Shown here one piece after another: positions 16,942-26,869 of a DNA stretch of 64,000 bases (position 1 is its first letter; every line of letters starts with the position of its first letter). The notes below the pieces were generated by a model. That model saw nothing but the letters and a program-made list of their open reading frames with translations. It was not told the DNA's origin and searched no databases. The DNA is from Streptomyces sp. YPW6 (GTDB taxonomy: Bacteria; Actinomycetota; Actinomycetes; Streptomycetales; Streptomycetaceae). Where the stretch lies: NCBI RefSeq assembly GCF_018866325.1, contig NZ_CP076457.1, positions 7,631,590-7,695,589 on the forward strand, written 5' to 3'. A program made the position numbers and the translations under genes.

Positions 16942-17487
16942 CTACGGGGCCGCCCGGCGCCGCAGCCACGCGCTGATGACCGCGTAGTCGACGTCCCTGA
17001 GCCCCTGCCGCGGCTCCACCCGGTGGAGCAGGGCGGGGCCCGAGTGGTGGACGGCGACCCAGGACCGGTCGGTGCCGGTGATCTCGTCATCGACCCAGAC
17101 GAAGGGCCGGCCGGCGGCCCGGGCGACGAGGGTGCGGGTCTTCCAGTGCAGCCCGATTCGCACATCCTCTTCCTCCTCGTCACCGACGGCGCCCTCTGCC
17201 TCGGGGGACGACGGCAGGCCGAGGACCGGCAACGACGGCAGGCCGATCCGGGGAGCTACCCAGGTGTTCGCGTCCTCCATCCATGTGGTCGCCCAGACCA
17301 GCTCGCAGGGCAGAGCCGTGAGCCGGCACCCGTGCTGGGGATTGATCCTGGCCAGAAGCGGGTTCTCCCGGGTGCCCGGGGCATCGGGGCCCGTCTCGTA
17401 GGTCGGGTACGGGCGGGAAGCACCGAAGGGGATGAGCGGTCCGTCGACATCGAGGAACAGCAGCGGCCGCTGGTCTGCAAGGGTCAC
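16942..17487 (-). CDS. HAD-like hydrolase domain protein
   Basis: A 181-residue protein whose N-terminus LLFLDVDGPLIPFGA contains the DxDG motif of haloacid dehalogenase-like phosphatases. LVWATTWMEDANTWVAPRIG and PFVWVDDEITGTDRSW correspond to later HAD motifs, as in the small HAD domains found alone or next to RNA-repair enzymes. The substrate is unknown. The gene is convergent with the DUF998 gene. Confidence 0.75.
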   Translation of the reverse strand: MTLADQRPLLFLDVDGPLIPFGASRPYPTYETGPDAPGTRENPLLARINPQHGCRLTALPCELVWATTWMEDANTWVAPRIGLPSLPVLGLPSSPEAEGAVGDEEEEDVRIGLHWKTRTLVARAAGRPFVWVDDEITGTDRSWVAVHHSGPALLHRVEPRQGLRDVDYAVISAWLRRRAAP

Positions 17488-17559
17488 GCGGGCACCCTAG
17501 CGATACGGGAAGGTTGAGGTGAGGGGCTCGACCCACACGTTCCGGTAGCGGATCCTGCT

Positions 17560-17910
17560 GCCGTGGTCCTGAAGCCTGATCGCCCTGCGGCCGTCCCCTC
17601 GGCTGCGCTACCCCCCGGTGGGTCCGTCGACGGCGACGTCGTCGAGGACGGTGACGCCGTGGACCACGTCTCCCGGTCGGTGGTGGGGAGCAGCTCGGTC
17701 CGGCGCACCTTCTCCCCGTCGACGTGGCTGCTCACCGCCTTCGTGCCGGGTGCCGGGTTCGGACCGTTGGAGTAGCGCAGGCCCACGTCGTACGTCCCCG
17801 CCCTGCCAGTCTCCACGTCGAAGCTGACAGCTGCGCCCTCCTGACCGAAATCGTCGACGAAGCCGCCGCCGGAGACGCGCAGGGTGACGCCCGGTTCCTG
17901 GGGCGGGAGT
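17560..17910 (-). pseudogene. Remnant of a CBM35/CBM6-type carbohydrate-binding module
   Basis: The reverse strand encodes VSGGGFVDDFGQEG, then YDVGLRYSNGPNPAPGTK and VDGEKVRRTELLPTTD, the core strands of CBM6/CBM35 modules in secreted glycosidases. After LLPTTD the reading shifts by one base to VTVLDDVAVDGPTGG. No catalytic domain adjoins it. It appears to be a frameshifted fragment of a larger extracellular enzyme. Confidence 0.6.
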
Positions 17911-18132
17911 TCGTCCTGCGGCCGGGGCGCCGCCCGACGGAATGCGCGTCGGGCTTCCAGCGTCCTGCGAGGCCCACGAGGATGCGCCGACGGAACGCAT
18001 CCCGGCCGAGTCGGCGCCCCGGCCGACGGCCGGCCAAGCGCGGCCAGGCTGCGACATCACGGAGAGCGATCACACGGGACGTGCGTCGGAGGCGGCGGCC
18101 CACAGCGTGGCTGTCGGCGTGGCCCACAGGAA

Positions 18133-18177
18133 GGCCCGAAGATCCACGCCCCCTGAGGAGGTGTGGACCTTCGGGCC
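18133..18177 (-). terminator. Terminator of the FG-GAP gene
   Basis: Perfect GGCCCGAAG/CTTCGGGCC arms extended by an imperfect inner stem (TCCACGCC/GTGTGGA), 19 bp beyond the minus-strand stop at 18196. Confidence 0.8.
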
Positions 18178-18195
18178 GGCTGAATCCGCCCTGGT

Positions 18196-20118
18196 CTAGA
18201 CGGCGTTGATCCTGCTCCAGGTCCAGCTGCTGCCGGAGTCGGTGAAGCTGTCCCACTTCTTCACCGGCGTGCCGAGGCCGTTGCCCGCGCTGGTGAAGGT
18301 CCACAGGGCCGTCTTGTAGCGGCCGTCGGCCTGCTTGCCGTTGTCGTACAGGACGCTGATGTCGCCCTTGCCGTCGCCGTTGAAGTCTCCGGCGACGGGC
18401 TTGCTGCTGTCCCAGTTCCAGCTGCCGAAGTCGGCGGTGCTGTCCCAGGTGCGGACGGGGTTGGTGAAGTCGTCGCCGGTGCTGGTGAAGGTCCACAGAC
18501 CTGTCCGGTAGCGGCCGTCGGCTTGCCTGCCGTTGTCGTACAGGACGCTGATGTCGCCCTTGCCGTCGCCGTTGAAGTCTCCGGCGACGGGCTTGCTGCT
18601 GTCCCAGTTCCAGCTGCCGAAGTCGGCGGTGCTGTCCCAGGTGCGGACGGGGTTGGTGAAGTCGTCGCCGGTGCTGGTGAAGGTCCACAGACCTGTCCGG
18701 TAGCGGCCGTCGGCCTGCTTGCCGTTGTTGTAGAGGACGGCGATGTCGTCCTTGCCGTCGCCGTTGAAGTCGCCGTGTACGGGCTTGCTGCTGTCCCAGG
18801 TCCAGCTGCTGCCGAGGTCGCTGAGGCTGTCCCAGTTCTTCGCCGGCGCGGCGAAACCGTCGCCGGTGCTGGTGAAGGTCCACAGGGCCGTCTTGTAGCG
18901 GCCGTCGGCTTGCCTGCCGTTGTTGTAGAGGACGGCGATGTCGTCCTTGCCGTCGCCGTTGAAGTCTCCGGCGACGGGCTTGCTGCTGTCCCAGTTCCAG
19001 CTGCCGAAGTCGGCGGTGCTGTCCCAGGTGCGGACGGGGTTGGTGAAGTCGTCGCCGGTGCTGGTGAAGGTCCACAGACCTGTCCGGTAGCGGCCGTCGG
19101 CCTGCTTGCCGTTGTTGTAGAGGACGGCGATGTCGTCCTTGCCGTCGCCGTTGAAGTCGCCGTGTACGGGCTTGCTGCTGTCCCAGGTCCAGCTGCTGCC
19201 GAGGTCGCTGAGGCTGTCCCAGTTCTTCGCCGGCGCGGCGAAATCGTCGCCGGTGCTGGTGAACCGCCACAAGCCGGTGCGCCTACGGCCGTCCTCGGCG
19301 GTCCCGTAGTCGTAGAGCATGCCGACGTCGTCCGCGCCGTCGCCGTTGAAGTCGGTGGTGCTCGGCCTGTTGACCGTGTCGCGGATCCAGTCGGCGATGT
19401 CGTCGGTCCGGGTGTTGACAGCGTCGGTGCGGGTCGCGTCGACGCCGAAGCATCCGCCCTGCCAGGAGCGGCTGTTGACGGCGACGAGCTCCGGTGTGCC
19501 GTTGACCGTGCGCAGCGCGGGCCCGCCGGCGTCGCCCGCGCAGACGGCCGCGCCGTCCTTGCCCGAGATGTTCAGGTCGACGCCGACCGGGGCGGCGTCG
19601 ACGGTGAAGGCGCCGGTGTGCAGCCTCAGCGGCGCCCACTCGTCCTTGGTGCGGCCGTAGCCCGCCACGGTGAGTGTGTCGCCGGACGCGGGGGGAGCCT
19701 CGGCGAGCCGGACGGGCGCGATGTCGTTCACCGGTCCGGCGAGCCGGGCGAGGACGAGGTCACGGTCGGCACGGGGAACGAGTTCGACCACATCGCGGAC
19801 GGCGCCTTCGGCGGTGGTCAGGTCGGTGCGGCCGATGGTGGCGGTGGTGGCCTGAGCGGGCTTGCCCGCCGAGACGCCGTTCGGGGCGTCGCCGAAGCAG
19901 ACAGCGGAAGTGGCGATCCACATCGGCGCCACCAGGACGCCGGAACAGCCGCGGTCGTGCTCGCCCACGGTGAGCTGAGCGGTGTAGGCATGGGTGGTGT
20001 CGGCAGCGTCCGATGCCGGTCCGGTCACGGCGGTCGCGGGTGCGACGCTCAGCGTGAGAGGACTCACGATCAGGGCCGCGGTCAGCGCCGCGAGGCGCGT
20101 GGGTCTGCTGTGTCGCAT
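18196..20118 (-). CDS. Secreted trypsin-fold pseudoprotease with FG-GAP repeats
   Basis: A 640-residue exported protein (signal peptide MRHSRPTRLAALTAALIVSP..., cleavage near PATAV). Residues about 40-250 are a chymotrypsin-like S1 fold: CSGVLVAPMWIATSAVCFG and CAGDAGGPALRTV. In active enzymes these read TAAHC and GDSGGP, so the catalytic His is Val and the Ser is Ala; the Asp region DRDLVLARL remains. Residues about 255-640 contain six FNGDG calcium-binding loops in 64-65-residue FG-GAP/VCBS-like blades. A non-proteolytic binding protein is therefore likely. It is the last gene of a four-gene run of exported proteins and has its own terminator. Confidence 0.85.
   Translation of the reverse strand: MRHSRPTRLAALTAALIVSPLTLSVAPATAVTGPASDAADTTHAYTAQLTVGEHDRGCSGVLVAPMWIATSAVCFGDAPNGVSAGKPAQATTATIGRTDLTTAEGAVRDVVELVPRADRDLVLARLAGPVNDIAPVRLAEAPPASGDTLTVAGYGRTKDEWAPLRLHTGAFTVDAAPVGVDLNISGKDGAAVCAGDAGGPALRTVNGTPELVAVNSRSWQGGCFGVDATRTDAVNTRTDDIADWIRDTVNRPSTTDFNGDGADDVGMLYDYGTAEDGRRRTGLWRFTSTGDDFAAPAKNWDSLSDLGSSWTWDSSKPVHGDFNGDGKDDIAVLYNNGKQADGRYRTGLWTFTSTGDDFTNPVRTWDSTADFGSWNWDSSKPVAGDFNGDGKDDIAVLYNNGRQADGRYKTALWTFTSTGDGFAAPAKNWDSLSDLGSSWTWDSSKPVHGDFNGDGKDDIAVLYNNGKQADGRYRTGLWTFTSTGDDFTNPVRTWDSTADFGSWNWDSSKPVAGDFNGDGKGDISVLYDNGRQADGRYRTGLWTFTSTGDDFTNPVRTWDSTADFGSWNWDSSKPVAGDFNGDGKGDISVLYDNGKQADGRYKTALWTFTSAGNGLGTPVKKWDSFTDSGSSWTWSRINAV
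18240..19330 (-). repeat. Near-identical tandem repeats encoding FG-GAP blades
   Basis: Five units of 192-195 bp, of two alternating types, encode blades that differ mainly in DLGSSWTWDSSKPVHG versus DFGSWNWDSSKPVAG. Long stretches are identical at the DNA level, so the array has probably expanded or been homogenised recently. Confidence 0.85.
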
Positions 20119-20186
20119 GTGTGGGTTCCTTGAGACGGATTCGTCGGGATGCAGGTACGGCGGTGCTGTGCGTGGTGGCCCGGGGA

Positions 20187-20678
20187 CTACTTTGTGGTCC
20201 GGATCTCGACCAGGACGTGCTCCCGGCCGTCCACGGACTCACCGACTCCCTCCCAGGTCTCCGCGGGGATGTCGTACTCGGCCTGGTCCCCCTCGGCGGT
20301 CATCTTGAGGTAGGTGTTGCCGGAGTCGTCGGTCCGCACCCCGTGCACCGAGTCGAGCTCCAGGGTCAAGAAGCCCTCATCGCCGGTGACCTTGAAGCAC
20401 ACGTCCTCCCGGTCGCGGGCGAGGAACCTCAGGAGGTTCGTCCCGCTCGCGCAGTCGTCCAGCACGATGTGGCCGTCGCCGCGCTTGAGGAGGAAGCCTC
20501 GCTCCGCCAGGATCTCGTCAGCGTTCGGGTAGGTGAAGTCCTCAATGGCATAGCCGGGCGCCTCCGCGGCGACGGGTCCGGCGTCGGCGGGCTGTACCCC
20601 GGCCGTCACGGCCCATGCCAGGGCACCTACAGCGGTCGCCGTGCCCAGAACGCGCGCCAGTACGCTGCGTGATGTCAT
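20187..20678 (-). CDS. Small secreted protein of unknown function
   Basis: The 163-residue product begins MTSRSVLARVLGTATAVGAL, a signal peptide ending near ADAGPVAAEA. The mature part has two Cys residues (LDDCASGTN and EDVCFKVTG) that could form a disulfide, and alternating strands suggesting a small beta fold. AGGAGAAC upstream supports the ATG at 20678. It lies between the lipoprotein gene and the FG-GAP gene on the same strand, 68 bp before the latter. I do not recognise the family. Confidence 0.7.
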   Translation of the reverse strand: MTSRSVLARVLGTATAVGALAWAVTAGVQPADAGPVAAEAPGYAIEDFTYPNADEILAERGFLLKRGDGHIVLDDCASGTNLLRFLARDREDVCFKVTGDEGFLTLELDSVHGVRTDDSGNTYLKMTAEGDQAEYDIPAETWEGVGESVDGREHVLVEIRTTK

Positions 20679-20742
20679 CACAGTTCTCCTAGAAATCGAC
20701 AATCGGTAGAATCTGAAAGAAGAAAGAACGATATGCGCGGGT

Positions 20743-21195
20743 CTACGGTGCGGCCTTCTCGCGGAGAACCAGGGACGGCGGACCGTCCGGGTCCGGACGG
20801 AACGCCACCGTCGGCCCGCCATTCGTCAGCCGCCCGAGGGAGTCACTCGGGTAGAGCTGGATGAGATCGCCCTCGCCGAACCCGCCGTCCTCGACCGACA
20901 GGAAGACGCGGTCTGTGTTCGCACCGCTGTCGACGAATTCCCATCGGCCGCTGAAGTCGCGGGCGTCGGCGCCGCCGCCGCCCGTCGCGTCGTCCGGCGA
21001 TATGCCCGTCGCGAAGAACGTCCCGTCGGAGTTGAGCACGATCTCGCCGCCGGTCTCCTCGTCGCGGTAGGCGCCGGGCAGTTCGCCGGGGTCGACCGAA
21101 ACCGAGCACCCTGCCACGAGGAGGGTGCAAGCGACCGCGGCCACGGCGGCGGACCATCGCAGCCGCGGCCACCGTTTGCCCGTCCTCCCCCTCAT
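20743..21195 (-). CDS. Lipoprotein of unknown function
   Basis: A 150-residue protein starting MRGRTGKRWPRLRWSAAV, with a lipobox LLVAGC at residues 25-30, so it is probably anchored to the outer face of the membrane. The mature region (GEIVLNSDGTFFATGI, FSGRWEFVDSG) looks like a small beta-barrel or lipocalin-like fold. Its ATGA start overlaps the stop of the ALF-repeat gene, so the two are translationally coupled and may act together at the cell surface. Confidence 0.75.
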   Translation of the reverse strand: MRGRTGKRWPRLRWSAAVAAVACTLLVAGCSVSVDPGELPGAYRDEETGGEIVLNSDGTFFATGISPDDATGGGGADARDFSGRWEFVDSGANTDRVFLSVEDGGFGEGDLIQLYPSDSLGRLTNGGPTVAFRPDPDGPPSLVLREKAAP

Positions 21196-24100
21196 CACGG
21201 TCCCAGCGTGACGTTGAACTCGATGACCTGGGTCTTCGGGGACATCGGACCGGAGTCGCCGACGACGTCGTCGATGAACGCGCCGACGCTGTCGCTCCAC
21301 CAGTCCGTGTATCCGATGACGGGCGGGTGGGTCGCGGACTCGATGTCCGACTCGTTGAACGCGGTGTACCGCCACACCACGGTGCCATCCGCGTTCTCGC
21401 GGATGGGAGTCATGCGGACGTAGTGCGAACCCAGGAACGTGTAGGCCAGATTTCCGGTGAGTCCGGCCGTCGAGAGGGTCCCGTAGTCCTGCAGGTACTT
21501 CCCGGCGCCCTCGAAGCCGCTGAGCGAGTAGTCGTACAGGTAGGTGTGGCCCAGCTCGTAGTTCCCGCTCCGTGTAAGGCCGGCGAAGTACTCGATCGTC
21601 CCCTTCGTGTTCTGGTGATCACGGTAGATGCCGGTGAAGTCGTCGTCCGGGCCGAAGCACTGCGAGTTGGGGCCGTCTCCGGTGAGCCAGCTCCACCCCA
21701 GCTCCCACGGGTTGGTGTCGTTGTCGGACGGGATGGGGGCGCCGAACGGTGTCAGACAGCTCTCGGCGCCCTCCGGGAGGCCGTTCTCCCCGGGCTTGAT
21801 GGGAACGGTCGCGTCGTCGAGGGCCTTCTGGGCCGCCTCGCGTATCGCGGCCTCGATGACGAGAACCCTGGCCTCGAGCGCGGCCCGGGCTGCGGCGTCG
21901 GCGTCCTTGCCCGCCTCGAGCGCTGCCTTCCGGGCGGCCGTCGCCGAGGCCTGGGCGTGCGCGGCATGGGACGCGGCGATCCCGGCGGACCTCACGGCCC
22001 GCGTGGCCGCCTGCCTGGCCACTCCGCTCGCCTTGCGGGCCGCGGCGGCCGCCTTGCGGGCCGTCTCGGCCGACCGCGCGGCATCGGCCGCGGACGCTTC
22101 CGCGGCCGCGGCGTTGTCGCGCGCCTTCTGCGCGGACTTCCTGGCGTCGTCGGCGTAGCCGTCGGCGAGCGTGGCCCACTCGGTAGCTTCGGCGGCGGCG
22201 TCACGCGCGAGGGCCGCTGCCTCGGAGGCCCTTGCCGCGTCCTCCTGCGCGTCCGCGGCTGTCTTGGCGGCGCGTGCGATCGCCGCGTGTATCGCGCTGA
22301 TGTGCGTCGCGTGATCGTGGTCGAGCCGCGCGAAGTGGTGCTGCGTGGTCCCGACGAACTGGCGCAGCATGTGCGTGTCGCCTTCGAGCGCGACCTCGGC
22401 CGCGGCCTGGAGGTAGGGGCCCCCGTTCACCAGAAGGGTGGTGGCCGACACCCGGTCGTCCTCACGGACCGCCGCGGCGCGTTCGACGTGCAGGAAGGTG
22501 TGCAGAGCCTCGGCGGTTCCCTTGTCCAGCGCGGCCTCGGCCTTGCGCCGCACCGCGGGGCCGGTGGCGTCGTCGGCCAGCAGCGTGGTCACCTCGACCT
22601 GGTTGTCCTCCTTGGCCGCCTCGACCGCCCCGCCCTCGAGAAACGCCTTGATCTTGGCGGGGTCCTGGGTCTTGAGGACCTCGCCGGCCGCGTTGGCCAC
22701 CTTCGACGTCGACACCGCGGCGATCGCCGCGACGTTCTCGGCGTTGTCCTGCCGCAGCGCGATGACGCGGTCGGCCTCGATCCAGTGGACGACGTCCTCG
22801 TCCGAACCGGCCAGCGCGAACTCCGCCGCCTCCCGAGTCCAGGTGCCCGAAACGTCGATGAGCTGGACCGCCGCCTGACGCCCGGCCGCCACCGCCTCGG
22901 CGCTCCGCCCGTCCTGCAGCGCCGACTCCGCGGAACTGATCAACCCCCGGATCTCTTCGGACAAGCGGGCTTCCTGCGTCCGCTCACCGTTGACCCGTTC
23001 CAGCTCACCGATCTCCTCGCTCGCCGCGAGACGCGCCGCCTCGATCGCCTCGTCGGTCTCCTCGGCCAGACTGGCGGTCTCCGCCTCACGAGCCGCCTGC
23101 TCGACCGCACGCGCCTTGACGACCGCGTCAGCTGCCTTGTTCGCCGCCTCCACGGCAGCCTTCGCGGCAGCCGTGGACCGGTTGGCGTAATCCACCGCCT
23201 CACCGGCGTGGTCGGCCGCCTCCTCAGCCGCATCGGCAGCCTTCGCGGCATGGTCGGCGGCGCTGTTCGCCGCATCCCGCGCCAGACGTGCTGCGGCAGC
23301 CGCCTGCCCCGCCAGGGACCGCGACCTCGCCGCGGCCTGAGTCGCCCTGGCAGCGGCGGCCTCCGCGACGGCGGCGGCCTGCCGCGCGGCGGCGGACTCC
23401 GACTGCGCCGCGCCGGCGGCCACCGCCGCGGAGGCCGAGGCACGCGCGGCGGCGGCCGCGTTGACCGCCGAGCTGGCGGCGGCCTCGCCCGCGCGGTCGG
23501 CCTGCACCGCCGCCACGGCCGCGACCTCGGCCTTCAGCGCCACCGAACGCACGAAATTGACCATGCTCCGGGCGGCCTGCGCCGCCGCCCTGGCCGCCGA
23601 CGCCTGCGCCGAGTCCTGGAAGCGGCGATCGCGGCACGATACGCCCGTGCCGCGGCACGCCCGCCGACGCGGCAGCCGCGGCGGCCGCCTGCGCCGCAGC
23701 CACCGCACGCCGCGAAGCGGCCTGCGCCGTTCGCGAGGCCGACACCGCGGTCGACGCGGCCGCGGCCGCCCCCCTGGCCGCCTGCGCCGCCTTGTTCGCC
23801 GCCCTGGCCGAGAGCTGGACGTCCTGCTCGGCGGCCTCGGCCTCGGCCTTGGCCTCCAGCGCTGCCGCCTTCGCCTTCTCGGCCGCCTGGACCGCCTGCG
23901 CGGACAGTTCGACGGCTTCATCGGTCTTCCGCCCGGCCCGGCGTCCCTCCGCCTCAACCGTCTTCACCAGCTGCTGGATCGTCGCCGATTCCTCGTCCCG
24001 CGCACGGGCGATGTGCTGCCCCGTCTCCAGGAACCACCGGATGGCCCGCGGCGACCCGTCGTCCAGTGCCCGCTCGGCGTACTCACGCACCTGCGGCGAT

Positions 24101-24723
24101 GCCGACAGCAGGATGGATGTCACCTGCACACGTTCGTCCTCCTCGTGGGCGGTGAACTGCCCTCCGCTGAGGAACGCGCGCAACGCGAAGTCCGAGTCGG
24201 CCTCCAGCGCGGCGGCCGCCTCACGCTTCACGCCACGCCCGCCGTGGGCCATGACCGTCGTCACGGCCACCTTGAGGTCCTCACGTATCGCCGTGCGGAA
24301 GCCACCCTTCAGGAAGGTCTCGACCGCCGCGTCCCCGCCGGACAGTGCCCCGCCGATACCGTCACGCGTCGCCTTGCCCGCCGTGCCCAACGCCTTGAAG
24401 AGGGTGAACTTGTTGTCCTCGGCACGGGCCGCGGGCAACCGCTGGTCGAGGAAGGCCGTCACCTCGGCCGCACTGCCCACCAGCGCCGCCGCCGCGGCCG
24501 TGCGCACGGCCCGACCCCCCGACCTGTACGCCCACACCACCTTGCCCCGGGCGGTGTCCGGAAGACCGGCCCCCTCGGGCACCGCACCGACGCCCGCACC
24601 GGCCGCTGCGTACGCCGGACTGCTCCAGACCCTCACAGAGGACAGCGCCGAACCCGCCGCCACACCCGTGAAAACGGCCAACATCTGACGCCTGCTGAAC
24701 ACCCTCCGTGAACGCTGTGGCAT
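21195..24723 (-). pseudogene. Tat-exported ALF-repeat protein, frameshifted
   Basis: The 5' part (24723 to about 23650) begins MPQRSRRVFSRRQMLAVFTG, with a twin-arginine-type SRRQML signal, then ALF repeats (FLSGGQFTAHEEDERVQVTS, FLETGQHIARARDEESATI). The 3' part (about 23620 to 21195) resumes in another frame with a very long Ala-rich coiled-coil region, more ALF-like repeats (FLEGGAVEAAKEDNQVEVTT) and a unique C-terminal domain with Trp/Tyr and NPWELGWSW. The parts join through AYRAAIAAS in a third frame, implying two nearby single-base changes in an Ala-coding GC tract. A GAGGGGAG site precedes the start. It heads the exported-protein cluster. Assembly error is possible. Confidence 0.75.
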
Positions 24724-25705
24724 CACGGCTCCCCTCTACTCCGCTGGACCTGACCAGGGAATACTCCCGGCCGTCGGCGCACTGTCAGATCCCACATCAA
24801 AGACGGGCCTCGGAGGGTGCGTCCAGTTCGGAAATCGGGCAGAGACGCGACAACCACCGGAAATACGCGGTGACATGTGTCACGCGCGCACATGGTTGTG
24901 GTGCTTTCCATAAAGAATCGGTTTCAGTGCTCCCTGCAGGGCGGCTCCGAAAAGACCTGTGCGACAACTCAGTTCAGCGATGGAGCGGGGCAGTTGCGAC
25001 CGATATGACCGCACCGCTCACGGCTGTCGTTTCGCTGCCGGATCCCTTTTGCCAACGCGGCCGACACCTGCTATCGCGAACCCGGGGGCCGGGAACCTTC
25101 GTCGGGGACCATGGCATCCCTCCGATGGTTCACGTCTCCTGCCGCGATGCAGTGGCCTCGCGCCAGGGGCCGGAGAACGCCTCCCCACGGAAGCCGACGG
25201 GGGAGAAAGCAGCCCGTCGCTCGTCGGATCCCGGTACGCCCGGGGAGGCGAAACGGGCGCTGAGGGGCGGCGTCGTCGGCCTGGGGGCCGGTGGGTGTGC
25301 TGGTTGTGCGGGTGGCAACGAGGGCGAGTACGGCCAAGGCGGTGCGGCGGATGTGGTGAGGCCGATGGCCGCCTGCGGTATGCCCCATGGTGTGGGCGAA
25401 CCATTTTCAGCAAGAGGCGTGAATCCCCCGGAATCGTTCGGGCTACCCGCATCACGCCTCAGCCCAGGAGCTATTTCGGCGATAAGCGGCCTGCTGCGCG
25501 GCCCAGCCGTTCACCAGGGTGCTTACGCGCCCCTGCTTCCGCCAACGCGACGCGAGCGGAGAGGCGACAACAACGCCCACTCGACTCCGGCCTCGCTCTC
25601 TCCCGGGGCTGCGGTGTGCGTCGGCTCGCCGCCCGATTCTGTGCCGTGCCGGCGTTGTCGAGGACGGGGCCATCCGACACTCGCACCGATTCGTACGGGG
25701 AATGA
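24724..25705. other. 980-bp intergenic region without a supported gene
   Basis: Open frames here have no family-like sequence or convincing starts. It must contain the promoter of the ALF operon. A perfect dyad TGACA-TG-TGTCA lies at 24871-24882, about 150 bp upstream of the ALF start, and could be a regulatory site. Confidence 0.5.
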
Positions 25706-26416
25706 GTGAACGTGGGGCGCCCAGTCTCCGTACGAGATGCCATGAACGCACATGCGCGAAGCCTTAAATCCCCGTACCCACGCGGTCTCGTCACGGCTGT
25801 CGTGGCGACGCTCGTCATGGTTCTCGCCGCTGCGGCCCTGTGGGGCACGCGCGGCAGCGCCAGCGCCTCGGAGCCGATATCCGCCGGCTTCCCCACTGCG
25901 GCGCCTGCCACCCCTGGTGGGGAGGTGGCGACGGGTGGTGAGATCAGTGAGCTGGACAAGACGCTGCTGATGAAGGTGCGGCAGGCCAATCTCTGGGAGG
26001 CGCCGGTCGGTCGGCTTGCCCAGACCCATGCGTCGAGTGAAGCGGTCAAGCGGGCCGGGCTTCACCTGATGGAGGGGCACAGCAGGCTCGACGCGAAGGT
26101 GCGCGAAGCCGCCCGGACCCTGAACGTCAACATCCCCGACGAGGCCACACCCGAACAGCAAGCCCTTGTACGGAAACTGCAGAATGCCCGGGGATCTGAG
26201 TTCGATGAGCACTTCGCCAATATCCTGCGGGCCTCGCACGGCAAGGTGTTCCTCACGATCGCGCAGGTCCGCGCCACCACCAAGAACTCGGTGGTCCGTG
26301 ACTTCGCCGGCCTGACCAACCTCACCGTTCTCGACCATCAGAACGTCCTGGACGACACGGGCCTGGTCAGCGACGCGACCTACGACGAGATCGCCGCGGC
26401 CGTTGTCCCGCAGTGA
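25706..26416 (+). CDS. DUF4142 exported protein
   Basis: The product (236 residues from GTG 25706, or 224 from ATG 25742) has one N-terminal hydrophobic segment (LVTAVVATLVMVLAAAALWG) and a DUF4142 ferritin-like helical domain: DKTLLMKVRQANLWEAPVG, LMEGHSRLDAKVREAA, PDEATPEQQALVRKLQNARG. DUF4142 proteins are extracytoplasmic four-helix bundles of unclear function, abundant in actinobacteria. The GGGGA site favours the GTG start. A strong terminator follows directly. Confidence 0.85.
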   Translation: MNVGRPVSVRDAMNAHARSLKSPYPRGLVTAVVATLVMVLAAAALWGTRGSASASEPISAGFPTAAPATPGGEVATGGEISELDKTLLMKVRQANLWEAPVGRLAQTHASSEAVKRAGLHLMEGHSRLDAKVREAARTLNVNIPDEATPEQQALVRKLQNARGSEFDEHFANILRASHGKVFLTIAQVRATTKNSVVRDFAGLTNLTVLDHQNVLDDTGLVSDATYDEIAAAVVPQ

Positions 26417-26420
26417 TCCT

Positions 26421-26471
26421 GCGGCGTCCGTAAGGCACCTGCGGCACCCCGCAGTGCCCTACGGACGCCGC
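26421..26471 (+). terminator. Long terminator hairpin after DUF4142
   Basis: GCGGCGTCCGTA pairs with TACGGACGCCGC (one interruption), with an inner GGCAC/GTGCC stem, starting 4 bp after the stop. Confidence 0.85.
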
Positions 26472-26701
26472 GAGCGGCCGTCCCGTGAGGGGTACGGCCA
26501 AGGCCCCTGATCGAGGGGTTGTGATCACGCAGCGATTGGGAGCGGCTGGCTCGCGCGGGACCGCGTGCGCCTTGTCGCCTGACGGCCCGAGGCGACGCCC
26601 CATCGGGTGTATGCCGCCGGCTGCCGTGCTCGACGGTGGACGGCGATGGTGTTGGCCATACCAGCCACCTTGCTGGTCGCTTCAGAATGCAGCCGCGGTG
26701 G

Positions 26702-26869
26702 TCACTCGTCATCGAGTCGCTGAAGCACCTGCTCGAACTCACCGGAGTCGAGCAAACCGGCGATTACCTGGGCCATAATGTCGATGCCGGGCCCTTGAAC
26801 GATCAGCCCGTCGGAGGACCAGAAGTAGCGGCCGCCCAAGTCCTTGCCGGTCGGAACTTTCTGACCTGC
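26702..26869 (-). pseudogene. C-terminal fragment of an unknown gene
   Basis: The reverse strand encodes about 50 residues ending GPGIDIMAQVIAGLLDSGEF-EQVLQRLDDE and a stop. The composition is protein-like, but upstream of about 26870 the frame loses coding character and plus-strand remnants begin. The point looks like a rearrangement junction. Family not recognised. Confidence 0.4.

Noticed and set aside
18523..20133. A 536-codon plus-strand open frame opposite the FG-GAP gene
   Set aside because: It mirrors the repeats of the real minus-strand gene, giving valine/alanine-rich repeats typical of antisense frames.
24708..25709. A 333-codon plus-strand open frame between the ALF and DUF4142 genes
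   Set aside because: Its composition and codon pattern look like non-coding high-GC DNA, it overlaps the ALF start region, and it has no recognisable motif.
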